Source: Protaetiibacter sp. SSC-01 (GTDB taxonomy: Bacteria > Actinomycetota > Actinomycetes > Actinomycetales > Microbacteriaceae). Taken from it: a DNA stretch of 64,000 bases. The first letter of the stretch is position 1, and each line of letters opens with the position of its first letter. This document shows positions 34,814 to 42,766 of this stretch, in pieces. The notes under the pieces are model-generated. The model made no database searches and had not been told where the DNA came from. It worked only from the letters and a program-made list of their open reading frames with translations. Made by a program: the position numbers and the translations under genes. Location: the NCBI RefSeq assembly GCF_014483895.1, contig NZ_CP059987.1, positions 2,542,001-2,606,000 of the forward strand. Reading direction: 5' to 3'.

Positions 34814-35481
34814 CGCGGCCGCCGCATCCGCGAGACCGCGACGACCCCGCATCCGGCGACGGCGATGAGCGCCGCGATCGCGACGACGTAGAGCGCGACC
34901 GTGCCGTAGCCGTTCTCGAAGTTCGCGGGGTCGAGGAACGGATAGGGGTACCAGCCCTGGCGGCCCGTCGCGTCGCTGTAGACGAGGGGACCGCGCACGA
35001 GGGTGTAGAGCACCCACACGATCGGGTAGATCACGACGATGCCGACCGTGCCCCACCCGAGCCGGCGGCGCCCGGGCGCGAAGAGCCAGTCGACGAGCAG
35101 CACGATCGGCACGACGACGTGCAGCACCTCGTTCGACCACGCGAGCGTCGAGCCCTGCGGCAGCTCGATGCCGCGCAGCAGCAGGTTGTAGACGACACCC
35201 GTCGTCACGAGGTAGGTCGTGGCGCACGCGCGCAGCACGGCGAACCAGCGCGGGTCCTCGCCCCCGCCCCGGGCGAGGTGCACGGCGCCGATCGCGAGCG
35301 ACACGGCGCCCACGATGTTCGACTGGATCGTGAAGAACGAGAAGAAGTTCGCGACCGAGGTCGCGAGGTCGCGCACGCCCGTCGTCGTCCAGTAGTCGAG
35401 GCTCACGAGCAGCTGGCCGACGACGGCGGCCACGACGGCGATCGCCCCGGCCGCGCGGAGCAGGATGAAGGCGGTGCGCAT
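34810..35481 (-). CDS. Pr6Pr family membrane protein
   Basis: The 223-residue integral membrane protein has about six hydrophobic segments. Recognisable parts are NFFSFFTIQSNIVGAVSLAIG, YNLLLRGIELPQGSTLAWSNEVLHVVVPIVLLVDWLF and GWYPYPFLDPAN, conserved in the Pr6Pr/FAR-17a-related family. The function of these proteins in bacteria is not established. No partner gene is obvious; it ends in a four-base overlap with the YqaJ-like nuclease gene on the other strand. Confidence 0.8.
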   Translation of the reverse strand: MRTAFILLRAAGAIAVVAAVVGQLLVSLDYWTTTGVRDLATSVANFFSFFTIQSNIVGAVSLAIGAVHLARGGGEDPRWFAVLRACATTYLVTTGVVYNLLLRGIELPQGSTLAWSNEVLHVVVPIVLLVDWLFAPGRRRLGWGTVGIVVIYPIVWVLYTLVRGPLVYSDATGRQGWYPYPFLDPANFENGYGTVALYVVAIAALIAVAGCGVVAVSRMRRPR

Positions 35482-35571
35482 GGCGGCAAATTAGCAGCAC
35501 GGTGACATGCGTGTAACACCGATGACGCATGACACCCGTTGAATGGCACCCGAGGCGGAAAGGTCGACGAC

Positions 35572-36537
35572 ATGACGATGATGCGAGCCGTGACCTTCAC
35601 GGCGCCCGGCGGTCCCGAGGTGCTCGGGCTCGACGAGGTCGCCGTGCCGACGCGCGTCAACGCGGAGTTCCTCATCCGCGTGGTCGCCGCGGGCGTCAAC
35701 CCGATCGACGCGAAGACCCGCGCCGGCCGCGGCGCGTGGCCCGGCGTCACGTCGACGCCCGTCGTGCTCGGCAACGACTTCTCCGGCATCGTCGTGGAGG
35801 CGCCCTACGAGGCCCACCCGCTGCAGCCCGGCACCGAGGTGTACGGCATGGGCATGGTGCCCCGCACGAGCGGTTCCTACGCCGAGTTCCTCACCGTGAA
35901 CGCGCTGAGCGTCGCGCGCAAGCCGCCGTCGCTCTCGCACGCCGAGGCGGCCGCCGTGCCGCTCGCCGCGCTCACCGCGTGGGGCATGGTCGTCGAGACG
36001 GCGAAGGCGCACGAGGGGCAGCGGATGCTCGTGCACGCGGGCGCAGGCGGCGTCGGCCACTTCGCGGTGCAGTTCGCGTCGTACTTCGGGGCGCACGTCG
36101 TCGCGACGGGGTCGGCGCGCAACGCCGCGTTCCTGCGCGAGCTCGGCGCGGCCGAGGTCGTCGACTACACCGCGGGCCCCTTCGAGGAGGCCGTCGGCGA
36201 GGTCGACGCCGTCATCGACCTCATCGGCAACGTCGCGGACGAGACGGGCTCGCGGTCGCTGCGCGTCATCCGTCCGGGCGGCATCTACGTCAACGGGCCG
36301 ACGGGCTCGTTCCCGACGATGGCCGAGGAGGCCGAGGCTGCCGGCGTGCGCGCGACGGGCTACCGCGTGACCCCGGATGCCGCGACGCTCGCGATCGTCA
36401 CGCGACTCATCGAGTCGGGCGACGTGCGCGTCTACGTCGACCGCGTGCTGCCGCTCGACGACGTCGCCGAGGCGCACCGGCTCATCGAGTCGGGGCACAC
36501 GCGCGGCAAGATCGTGCTGACCGTCGCCGAGGGCTGA
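35572..36537 (+). CDS. NAD(P)H-dependent quinone oxidoreductase, zinc-independent MDR family
   Basis: The 321-residue medium-chain reductase has the GroES-like N-terminal half (RAVTFTAPGGPEVLGLDEV, VAAGVNPIDAKTRAG) and the nucleotide-binding half with LVHAGAGGVGHFAVQFA and VVATGSARNAAFLRELGA. It ends with the typical AEAHRLIESGHTRGKIVL. The catalytic zinc-binding cysteines of alcohol dehydrogenases are absent, pointing to quinone or enone reduction with NAD(P)H. The ATG at 35572 is chosen because GGCGGAAAGG precedes it by about eight bases; a TTG 11 codons upstream lacks a site. Confidence 0.9.
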   Translation: MTMMRAVTFTAPGGPEVLGLDEVAVPTRVNAEFLIRVVAAGVNPIDAKTRAGRGAWPGVTSTPVVLGNDFSGIVVEAPYEAHPLQPGTEVYGMGMVPRTSGSYAEFLTVNALSVARKPPSLSHAEAAAVPLAALTAWGMVVETAKAHEGQRMLVHAGAGGVGHFAVQFASYFGAHVVATGSARNAAFLRELGAAEVVDYTAGPFEEAVGEVDAVIDLIGNVADETGSRSLRVIRPGGIYVNGPTGSFPTMAEEAEAAGVRATGYRVTPDAATLAIVTRLIESGDVRVYVDRVLPLDDVAEAHRLIESGHTRGKIVLTVAEG

Positions 36538-36553
36538 GATGGATGCGCGCGGC

Positions 36554-37084
36554 TCAGATCGCGCGCTCGAAGACGTAGTCGTCCTCGTAGCGGTCGCCCA
36601 CGAGGAACCGCTTGACTCCCACGCGCTCGAACCCGCTCTTGCCGTAGAAGCGCTGAGCCCGCGTGTTCTGCTGGTTGACGCCGAGCCAGACGCCCGCCGC
36701 CTCGCGCGCCGCCGCCGCGTCGAGGGATGCCGCCATGAGCGCCGCCGCGACGCCGGCCCCGTGGTGGTCGGGGTGCACGTAGCACTTGCTCAGCTCGACC
36801 GTGGGGCGCAGGGTGATCGCGGCGGCGACGTCGGCATCCGCGGGCTCCCCCTCGACGAGCAGCGCGTAGCCCGTGAGCACGCCCGCCTCGTCGACCCCGA
36901 CGAGCACGTCGCGCGCGGTGTCGTCGAGGTAGCGCGCGAAGTGCTTGGCCGTGAGGTTCGCGGCGATGAACGCGGCCTTCGCCTCGGCGGTGACGTGCGG
37001 CGGGCACGCGAGCGGGAAGGTGAGCGCGGCGAGCGCGGCGAGGGCCGGGAGGTCGTCGGGGGTCGCGGGGCGCACGTGGGTCAC
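36554..37084 (-). CDS. GNAT family N-acetyltransferase
   Basis: The 176-residue acetyltransferase shows the GNAT fold: VRPATPDDLPALAALAALTF, VGVDEAGVLTGYALLVEG, LSKCYVHPDHHGAGVAAALM carrying the acetyl-CoA loop, and WLGVNQQNTRAQRFYGKSGF. It would transfer an acetyl group from acetyl-CoA to an unknown amine substrate. The GTG start has only a weak upstream binding site. It converges on the quinone reductase gene with 16 bases between and is divergent from the flavin oxidase gene. Confidence 0.88.
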   Translation of the reverse strand: MTHVRPATPDDLPALAALAALTFPLACPPHVTAEAKAAFIAANLTAKHFARYLDDTARDVLVGVDEAGVLTGYALLVEGEPADADVAAAITLRPTVELSKCYVHPDHHGAGVAAALMAASLDAAAAREAAGVWLGVNQQNTRAQRFYGKSGFERVGVKRFLVGDRYEDDYVFERAI

Positions 37085-37151
37085 CCGTCCAGGGTAACGG
37101 GGGCGGATGCCACTCTTTCCGTCGTCCGGGCGCCTCGCGACCTCGGAATCC

Positions 37152-37208
37152 GCAGCCGTTCGCGTCCGCGACCGCCGAATCCGTTTGCCAGCAGCCGTCC
37201 GCGTCCGC
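37152..37208. repeat. Direct repeat of 18 bp in the acetyltransferase/oxidase intergenic region
   Basis: GCAGCCGTTCGCGTCCGC (37152-37169) recurs as GCAGCCGTCCGCGTCCGC (37191-37208), one base different, 39 bp apart, in the divergent promoter region. Spacing is close to four helical turns, so a pair of regulator sites is possible. This is weak evidence. Confidence 0.4.
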
Positions 37209-37240
37209 TTGAATGATGACGATCCCCAGGAGCTCCTGAG

Positions 37241-38674
37241 ATGCCCACGCACGACACCGTGTTCGAACGCCGGCCCGCGCCGGCATCCGCCGTCGCCCAC
37301 GCGCTCGCGCAGACGCGGCAGGCGCCCTTCTGGCTCGACGAGCTCCGGGAGCCGGACGCGCATCCGCCGCTCCGCGGCGAGACGAGCACCGACCTCGCGA
37401 TCGTCGGCGGCGGCTTCACGGGCCTCTGGACGGCCGTGCGCGCGAAGCAGCGCGACCCCGGCCGCCGCGTCGTGCTGCTCGAGGCGAAGCGCCTCGGCTG
37501 GGCGCAGTCGGGCCGCAACGGCGGCTTCGTCGAGGCGAGCATCACGCACGGCGAGGAAAACGGCCGAAGCCGCTGGGCCGACGACTACGAGACGCTCGAG
37601 CGCCTCGGCAGGGAGAACCTCGACGCCATGGAGCGCACCGTGCTCGAGCACGGGCTCGACGTGCAGTGGGAGCGCACGGGCGAGCTCGACGTCGCGACCG
37701 AGCCGCACCAGCTCGCGTGGCTGCACGGCACGCGGCCTCGTGACGGCGAGTCGGACGTCGTGCTGCTGGACCGCGACGAGGTGCAGGCGCACGTCCACTC
37801 CCCCACCTACCTCGGCGGCACGTGGCGCAGGCGCGAGGTCGCGCTCGTGCACCCCGGCCGCCTCGTGCACGAGCTCGCGCGGCTCGCATCCGAGCTCGGC
37901 GTCGAGCTGCACGAGGGCTCCCCCGTGCGACGCCTCGAGGACGCCGCGGCAGGCGTGCAAGTCGTGACCGACGACGGCGCCGTCACCGCCTCGCACGTCG
38001 CGCTCGGCACGAGCGTCTACCCCTCGCTCCTCACGCGCAACCGCCTCATGACGGTGCCCGTCTACGACTACGTGCTCATGACCGAGCCGCTCGACCCGGG
38101 CCAGCTCACGGCGATCGGATGGCAGGGTCGCCAGGGCATCGGCGACCTCGCCAACCAGTTCCACTACTACCGGCGCACGGCTGATGACCGCATCCTGTTC
38201 GGCGGCTACGACGCGATCTACCACTACGGCGGCCGCGTACGCGCGGCCTACGAGGACCGCCGGCAGAGCTTCGAGCGGCTCGCCTCGCACTTCTTCACGA
38301 CGTTCCCGCAGCTCGAGGGACTCACCTTCACGCACAAGTGGGCGGGCGCGATCGATACGAGCACGCAGTTCTGCGCCTTCTTCGGCACAGCGCGCAAGGG
38401 CCGCGTCGCCTACGCCGCCGGCTTCACGGGGCTCGGGGTCGGCGCGACGCGCTTCGCCGCCGACACGATGCTCGACCTGCTGGGCGGCGAGCCGACCGAG
38501 CGCACCGAGCTCGAGATGGTGCGGAGGCGACCGCTTCCGTTCCCGCCCGAGCCCGCGGCATCCGTCGGCATCAACGCGACCCGCTGGTCGCTCGACCGGG
38601 CCGACCACAAGGAAGGCCGCCGCAACCTGCTGCTGCGCACGCTCGATGCGCTCGGATTGGGGTTCGACTCGTGA
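37241..38674 (+). CDS. FAD-dependent amine oxidase of the DAO family (PuuB-like)
   Basis: The 477-residue flavoprotein has the Rossmann motif in LAIVGGGFTGLWTAVRAKQR, then RVVLLEAKRLGWAQSGRNGGF, found in gamma-glutamylputrescine oxidases and related DAO enzymes. HKWAGAIDTSTQFCAFFG and a late GFTGLGVGATRFAADTMLDL bind the flavin. It probably oxidises a secondary amine or amino acid with release of hydrogen peroxide. AGGAG lies upstream of ATG at 37241. The following cupin gene starts within its stop codon (GTGA), so the two are translated together. The substrate is not determined. Confidence 0.88.
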   Translation: MPTHDTVFERRPAPASAVAHALAQTRQAPFWLDELREPDAHPPLRGETSTDLAIVGGGFTGLWTAVRAKQRDPGRRVVLLEAKRLGWAQSGRNGGFVEASITHGEENGRSRWADDYETLERLGRENLDAMERTVLEHGLDVQWERTGELDVATEPHQLAWLHGTRPRDGESDVVLLDRDEVQAHVHSPTYLGGTWRRREVALVHPGRLVHELARLASELGVELHEGSPVRRLEDAAAGVQVVTDDGAVTASHVALGTSVYPSLLTRNRLMTVPVYDYVLMTEPLDPGQLTAIGWQGRQGIGDLANQFHYYRRTADDRILFGGYDAIYHYGGRVRAAYEDRRQSFERLASHFFTTFPQLEGLTFTHKWAGAIDTSTQFCAFFGTARKGRVAYAAGFTGLGVGATRFAADTMLDLLGGEPTERTELEMVRRRPLPFPPEPAASVGINATRWSLDRADHKEGRRNLLLRTLDALGLGFDS

Positions 38675-39024
38675 AGTCCGGAGAGGTCTTCGCCGCGCTC
38701 GCCGCCGAGATCGCGCACGAGGCAGTCGAGGGCGAGGAGCGCGTCTCGGGCGCGCCGACGACGGGCTCCCTCGAGATCGGCACGACCGTCGACGGCGCCG
38801 AGCTCGGCGTGTGGGAGATCACGCCGGGCGTCGTGCGCGACGTCGAAGTGGACGAGGTGTTCGTCGTGCTCGCGGGCTCGGCGACGATCGAGTTCGCCGA
38901 CGGGCGCCCCGCGATCGACGTGTCGGCCGGCTCGGTGGTGCGTCTCGACGCGGGCATGCGCACGACGTGGACCGTGCACGAGACGCTCCGCAAGATCTAC
39001 GTGCTGCCGCCGTCGGCGGGTTGA
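38671..39024 (+). CDS. Cupin domain protein (DUF861-like)
   Basis: The 117-residue single-domain cupin has GVWEITPGVVRDVEVDEVFVVLAGSATIEFADG and PAIDVSAGSVVRLDAGMRTTWTVHETLRKIYVL, close to the EutQ/ureidoglycine-cupin type DUF861 group, which often keep a C-terminal TVHETLRK. It is translationally coupled to the amine oxidase and commonly found beside such oxidases. It may assist handling of the oxidation product. A catalytic role is not established. Confidence 0.85.
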   Translation: MKSGEVFAALAAEIAHEAVEGEERVSGAPTTGSLEIGTTVDGAELGVWEITPGVVRDVEVDEVFVVLAGSATIEFADGRPAIDVSAGSVVRLDAGMRTTWTVHETLRKIYVLPPSAG

Positions 39025-39040
39025 TCTCCGCCCGGCGGGG

Positions 39041-40291
39041 TCAGGCCGCAATGCGGGCGCGCAACGCGCGGTGCTGGAGGGTCGCCGAGATCGCGACGAG
39101 CAGCATCCCCGCGCTCGCGATCGCGACCGACGCGAAGACGGATGCCGTGCCCGCGGCCTCCGCGAACGCCCCGACCGTCGCGACCGTGAGGCCCTGACCG
39201 ATCGTGACGGCGCTCGAGAGCATCGCCATGTTCGTGGCGAGGCGCCCCGCGGGCGCGCTCTCGGCGCCGATCGTGAAGACCGTCACGAGCGTCGCGCCGA
39301 CGGCGACGCCGACGAACACGAAGACGACGATGATGACCGGCAGCTGCGGCGCGGCCCACAGCACAAGGCCCGCGACGAGCATCGCCGACGCGCCGAGCAC
39401 CCAGCGCAGGTGCAGCGGGAAGGTGCGCGGCAGGCGGCCGACCGTGATGGCGGCGACGGCCGAGGTGGCGCCCATGACGCCGTAGACGAGACCTGTGCTC
39501 TCACCGAGCCCGACCTCCTCCATGACGGCCGTGACGGAGGCGAGCGTCGAGCCGAAGTAGGCGCCCATGAAGAGCATGCCCGCGACGGGCAGCAGCACAG
39601 CGAGCGAGACGAGCGCGCGTCGCGGGGCGACCACGGCATCCGGATGCGCGGCGCCCGGCTGCACGGCCCGGGCGGTGCGGTGCAGACCGAAGGCGCTCGC
39701 GAACACGAGCACCATGAACGCCGCGACGATGACGGGGGCGGCCGGCGAGATGAGGGTCGCGAGCACGCCGACGAGCACGGGGCCGCCGACGAACGTGATC
39801 TCCTCGACCATCGACTCGTAGCCGAGGGCCGTCGAGACGCCGCGGCCGCCGCGACGGGTGTCGTCGTCGAGGAGCGCGAGCCAGCGCGCGCGGGCGTACG
39901 CCGCGACGGGCGGGATCGTGGCGCCCGCGAGGAGCGTCAGCACGAAGATGAGCCAGAACGGGGTGTCGCCGTAGACGGCCGCGACGATGCCGAGCAGGAG
40001 AGCCGCGTGCAGGATCGACACGACGACCGAGACGATGCGCTGGCCGTGGCGGTCGGCGATCGCGCCGAGCAGCGGGCCGCCGACGCCCATCGCGATGCCG
40101 AAGGCCGCCGACACGAGGCCCGCCTCGGCGATCGAGCCGCGCACGACGGTCACGAGGGTCAGCAGTCCGACGATGTTCATCGCGAACGGGATGCGCGCGA
40201 CGAAGCCGAGCACGAAGAACCACACCCCCGTGATGCGCGCGAGGTGCGCGATCCGCGTGATGGGGGCGGCATCCGTCGACGGCTGTGTCAA
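39041..40291 (-). CDS. Major facilitator superfamily transporter
   Basis: The 416-residue membrane protein has 12 predicted helices in two halves, with VWFFVLGFVARIPFAMNIVGLLTLV in helix 1 and GGPLLGAIADRHGQRIV as the MFS loop 2-3 signature. It resembles drug- or sugar-efflux MFS proteins, but the substrate is unknown. The start is TTG at 40291 with AGGAG five bases upstream, an uncommon start codon. Three 17-bp tandem repeats lie just upstream. Confidence 0.9.
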   Translation of the reverse strand: MTQPSTDAAPITRIAHLARITGVWFFVLGFVARIPFAMNIVGLLTLVTVVRGSIAEAGLVSAAFGIAMGVGGPLLGAIADRHGQRIVSVVVSILHAALLLGIVAAVYGDTPFWLIFVLTLLAGATIPPVAAYARARWLALLDDDTRRGGRGVSTALGYESMVEEITFVGGPVLVGVLATLISPAAPVIVAAFMVLVFASAFGLHRTARAVQPGAAHPDAVVAPRRALVSLAVLLPVAGMLFMGAYFGSTLASVTAVMEEVGLGESTGLVYGVMGATSAVAAITVGRLPRTFPLHLRWVLGASAMLVAGLVLWAAPQLPVIIVVFVFVGVAVGATLVTVFTIGAESAPAGRLATNMAMLSSAVTIGQGLTVATVGAFAEAAGTASVFASVAIASAGMLLVAISATLQHRALRARIAA

Positions 40292-40306
40292 CTGGTCTCC
40301 TCGGGG

Positions 40307-40357
40307 GTGTTGCGGGTGGAGCGGTGTTGCGGGTGGAGCGGTGTTGCGGGTGGAGCG
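40307..40357. repeat. Three perfect 17-bp tandem repeats upstream of the MFS gene
   Basis: The unit GTGTTGCGGGTGGAGCG occurs three times without a mismatch, 16 bases before the MFS start codon in its leader. Perfect short tandem repeats mutate in copy number, so the spacing between promoter and start could vary. The unit could also be a regulator site. Function is not known. Confidence 0.85.
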
Positions 40358-40412
40358 GTGAAACGGCGAGGGGGCCCGCCGAAGCGGACCCCCTCACGCT
40401 GTTCACTTGCTG

Positions 40413-40471
40413 CGAAGGGCCGGGCGCTCGCGCGCGGCCGGCCCTTCGTGCGCCGCGGATTATCGCGGCGC
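40413..40471 (-). terminator. Two-hairpin terminator block after rplA
   Basis: Reading the minus strand, a GCGCCGCG/CGCGGCGC hairpin (40471-40450) follows the rplA stop by eight bases. A long CGAAGGGCCGG/CCGGCCCTTCG hairpin (40448-40413) comes next. The whole block to the stop codon is a near-copy of the block after nusG (47844-47909). It probably ends the rplKA transcript. Confidence 0.8.
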
Positions 40472-40478
40472 CGGGACG

Positions 40479-41168
40479 TTACAGCGCTGCGACGTCGAGC
40501 GGGACGCCGGGGCCGAAGGTGGTCGAGAGCGACCCCTTCTGGATGTAGCGGCCCTTCGAGCTGGACGGCTTCGCACGCTGGATCTCGTCGAGCGCGGCGC
40601 CGAAGTTCTCGCGCAGCTGGTCGGTGGTGAAGCCGGCCTTGCCGATGACGAAGTGCACGTTGGCGTGCTTGTCGACGCGGAACTCGATCTTGCCGCCCTT
40701 GATGTCGGACACGGCCTTGGCCACGTCCGGCGTCACGGTGCCGGTCTTGGGGTTCGGCATGAGGCCGCGGGGGCCCAGCACCTTACCCAGACGACCGACC
40801 TGGCCCATGAGCTCGGGGGTCGAGACGGCCGAGTCGAAGTCGGTGTAACCGGCGGCGACCTTCTCGATGAGCTCGGCGCCGCCGACCTCGTCGGCGCCCG
40901 CCGCGATCGCAGCCTCGGCCGCGGGGCCGGTCGCGAACACGATGACGCGGGCGACCTTGCCGGTGCCGTGCGGGAGGATGACGGTGCCGCGCACCATCTG
41001 GTCCGCCTTGCGCGGGTCGACACCGAGCTTGAGCGCGACCTCGACGGTCGAGTCGAACTTCTTCGAGCCGGTCTCCTTGACGAGGGCGACGGCCTCGTCG
41101 GGACCGTAGAACTTGCCGGCCTCGATCTTCTCGGCGGCGGCGCGGTATGCCTTGGACTTCTGAGCCAT
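40479..41168 (-). CDS. rplA: 50S ribosomal protein L1
   Basis: The 229-residue protein of the L1 stalk binds 23S rRNA and can repress its own mRNA. Features are [56 protein letters not shown], and [19 protein letters not shown], the L1 signature. It starts two bases after rplK, as usual. The pair is followed by two hairpins. No abnormalities are seen. Confidence 0.98.
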   Translation of the reverse strand: MAQKSKAYRAAAEKIEAGKFYGPDEAVALVKETGSKKFDSTVEVALKLGVDPRKADQMVRGTVILPHGTGKVARVIVFATGPAAEAAIAAGADEVGGAELIEKVAAGYTDFDSAVSTPELMGQVGRLGKVLGPRGLMPNPKTGTVTPDVAKAVSDIKGGKIEFRVDKHANVHFVIGKAGFTTDQLRENFGAALDEIQRAKPSSSKGRYIQKGSLSTTFGPGVPLDVAAL

Positions 41169-41170
41169 GA

Positions 41171-41602
41171 TTACGCCTCCACCGTGATCCCCATCGACCG
41201 GGCGGTGCCGGCGATGATCTTCTCCGCAGCGTCGAGGTCGTTCGCGTTGAGGTCGACCTGCTTCTGCTCGGCGATGGCGCGCACCTGCTCACGCGTGAGC
41301 TTCGCGACCTTCACCGTGTGCGGGGTGGAGGAGCCCTTGGCGACGCCGGCGGCCTTCTTGATGAGCTCGGCGGCGGGCGGGGTCTTGAGGATGAACGTGA
41401 ACGAGCGGTCCTCGTACACGGTGATCTCGACCGGGATGACGTTGCCGCGCTGGTTCTCGGTCGCGGCGTTGTACGCCTTGCAGAACTCCATGATGTTCAC
41501 GCCGTGCTGACCCAGCGCGGGGCCGATGGGCGGCGCGGGGTTCGCGGCGCCGGCGTTGATCTGGAGCTTGATCAGGCCGGTCACCTTCTTCTTCGGTGCC
41601 AT
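41171..41602 (-). CDS. rplK: 50S ribosomal protein L11
   Basis: The 143-residue protein lies at the GTPase-associated centre of the ribosome and is needed for RelA activation and thiopeptide binding. It has [18 protein letters not shown], the proline-rich [22 protein letters not shown] and C-terminal RSMGITVEA. The start is set by family length and by AGAGAAAGAGA upstream; a 17-residue longer form has no support. Normally nusG lies directly upstream. Here nusG is about 6.3 kb away and the gene has its own candidate promoter at 41710-41715. Confidence 0.98.
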   Translation of the reverse strand: MAPKKKVTGLIKLQINAGAANPAPPIGPALGQHGVNIMEFCKAYNAATENQRGNVIPVEITVYEDRSFTFILKTPPAAELIKKAAGVAKGSSTPHTVKVAKLTREQVRAIAEQKQVDLNANDLDAAEKIIAGTARSMGITVEA

Positions 41603-41709
41603 GTTCTCTTTCTCTCTGTCGAACGGGACCGGTCGGCCCCACTCTCCCGACATCCGGGCGGATGCGGTGGGGTTCCCCGGGCGCGCGAAGGCACCAGGGC
41701 AACCTGGAC

Positions 41710-41744
41710 ATCATACGCGACATCCCGCTGGCCCGCACTACTCT
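41710..41744. promoter_or_regulatory. Divergent promoters of rplK and the LysE-type exporter
   Basis: On the minus strand TATGAT (41715-41710) is a consensus -10 for rplK, with a weak -35, leaving a leader of about 100 bases. On the plus strand TACTCT (41739-41744) lies seven bases before the GTG of the exporter, the spacing expected for a leaderless transcript. Both are read by eye. Confidence 0.5.
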
Positions 41745-41750
41745 CTACCC

Positions 41751-42383
41751 GTGGTCCCCCTGGCATCCCTCGGCGCGTTCGTCGCCGCATCCGTGCTGCT
41801 CATCCTCATGCCCGGGCCGAGCATCCTCTTCGTCATCGGACGCTCGATCGCCTACGGCCGCCTCGCGGGCGTGCTGTCGGTCGTCGGCAACGCGCTCGGG
41901 ATGCTGCCCCTGCTCACGCTCGTCGCCCTCGGCGTCGGCGCCCTCGTCGCGCAGTCGGTCGTCATCTTCACGGCCATCAAGATCGTGGGCGCCGGCTATC
42001 TCGTCTACCTCGGCATCCAGGCGATCCGTCACCGCAACGAGGTCGTCGAGACGGATGCCGGACCGCGCCGCTCGGCCTGGCGCCTGCTCGGAGAGGGCTT
42101 CGTCGTGGGCGTCACGAACCCGAAGACGATCGCGTTCTTCGTGGCCGTGCTGCCGCAGTTCGTCGACTACTCGGCGGGCGCCATCCCGCTTCAGCTCGCG
42201 GAGCTCGGCGTCGTGTTCGTCGTGCTCGCGCTCATCCTCGACTCGTGCTGGGCCCTCGCCGCGGGCGCCGCGCGCGACTGGTTCGCCACCTCGCCGCGCC
42301 GTATCTCGACGCTGCGGGCGGCCGGCGGCGGCATGATGATCGGCCTCGGCGGGTTGCTGCTGCTCACCGGCAACAGGCACTGA
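41751..42383 (+). CDS. LysE/RhtB family amino acid exporter
   Basis: The 210-residue membrane protein has about six helices and the LysE/RhtB signature LILMPGPSILFVIGRSIAYGRLAGV. GAGYLVYLGIQAIR and FVVGVTNPKTIAFFVAVLPQFV follow, both conserved. It probably exports a neutral or basic amino acid. GTG at 41751 gives the family length; an upstream extension would run into the rplK leader. It lies inside the segment that splits nusG from rplK. Confidence 0.9.
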   Translation: MVPLASLGAFVAASVLLILMPGPSILFVIGRSIAYGRLAGVLSVVGNALGMLPLLTLVALGVGALVAQSVVIFTAIKIVGAGYLVYLGIQAIRHRNEVVETDAGPRRSAWRLLGEGFVVGVTNPKTIAFFVAVLPQFVDYSAGAIPLQLAELGVVFVVLALILDSCWALAAGAARDWFATSPRRISTLRAAGGGMMIGLGGLLLLTGNRH

Positions 42384-42420
42384 GCGCCCGGGTGGGCGCC
42401 GCGCCTGCCATCATGTGCGG

Positions 42421-42747
42421 ATGTTCGTTGTGACGACAGACGAGATCCCCGGCTACCGCATCACGCGCGCCCACGGCCATGTACTCGGCACGATCGTGCG
42501 CACGCTCTCGCTCGGCGCCGGGCTCGGAGCCATCGGCAGTGCGCTCGGAGGCGGCGAGGGGGGCGAGATCACCGCCTACTCGCAGTTGCTGTGGGAGAAC
42601 CGCCAAGAGGCGATCAAGCGGATGTGGGCCGACGCCGAGCAACGCGGCGCCAACGCGGTCGTCGGCATGCGCTTCGACTCGAACGACCTCGAGGGCGTCG
42701 CCGAGGTGTGCGCCTTCGGCACCGCGGTGACGGTCGAGCCGATCTAG
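42421..42747 (+). CDS. UPF0145 (YbjQ-like) heavy-metal-binding domain protein
   Basis: The 108-residue protein starts FVVTTDEIPGYRITRAHGHVLG and contains AYSQLLWENRQEAIKRMWADAEQRGANAV and VGMRFDSN, the UPF0145/YbjQ pattern. The family forms pentamers; its biological function is unsettled. ATG at 42421 matches usual family starts, GTG six bases earlier is possible. It is next to the end of the restriction gene and shares the high-GC codon use of the chromosome. Confidence 0.88.
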   Translation: MFVVTTDEIPGYRITRAHGHVLGTIVRTLSLGAGLGAIGSALGGGEGGEITAYSQLLWENRQEAIKRMWADAEQRGANAVVGMRFDSNDLEGVAEVCAFGTAVTVEPI

Positions 42748-42766
42748 CGGTCGTGCGCGGATCGCG

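Noticed and set aside
40307-40357. Possible CRISPR array
   Set aside because: The 17-bp units are directly adjacent with no spacers, and no cas genes are present anywhere in the window.
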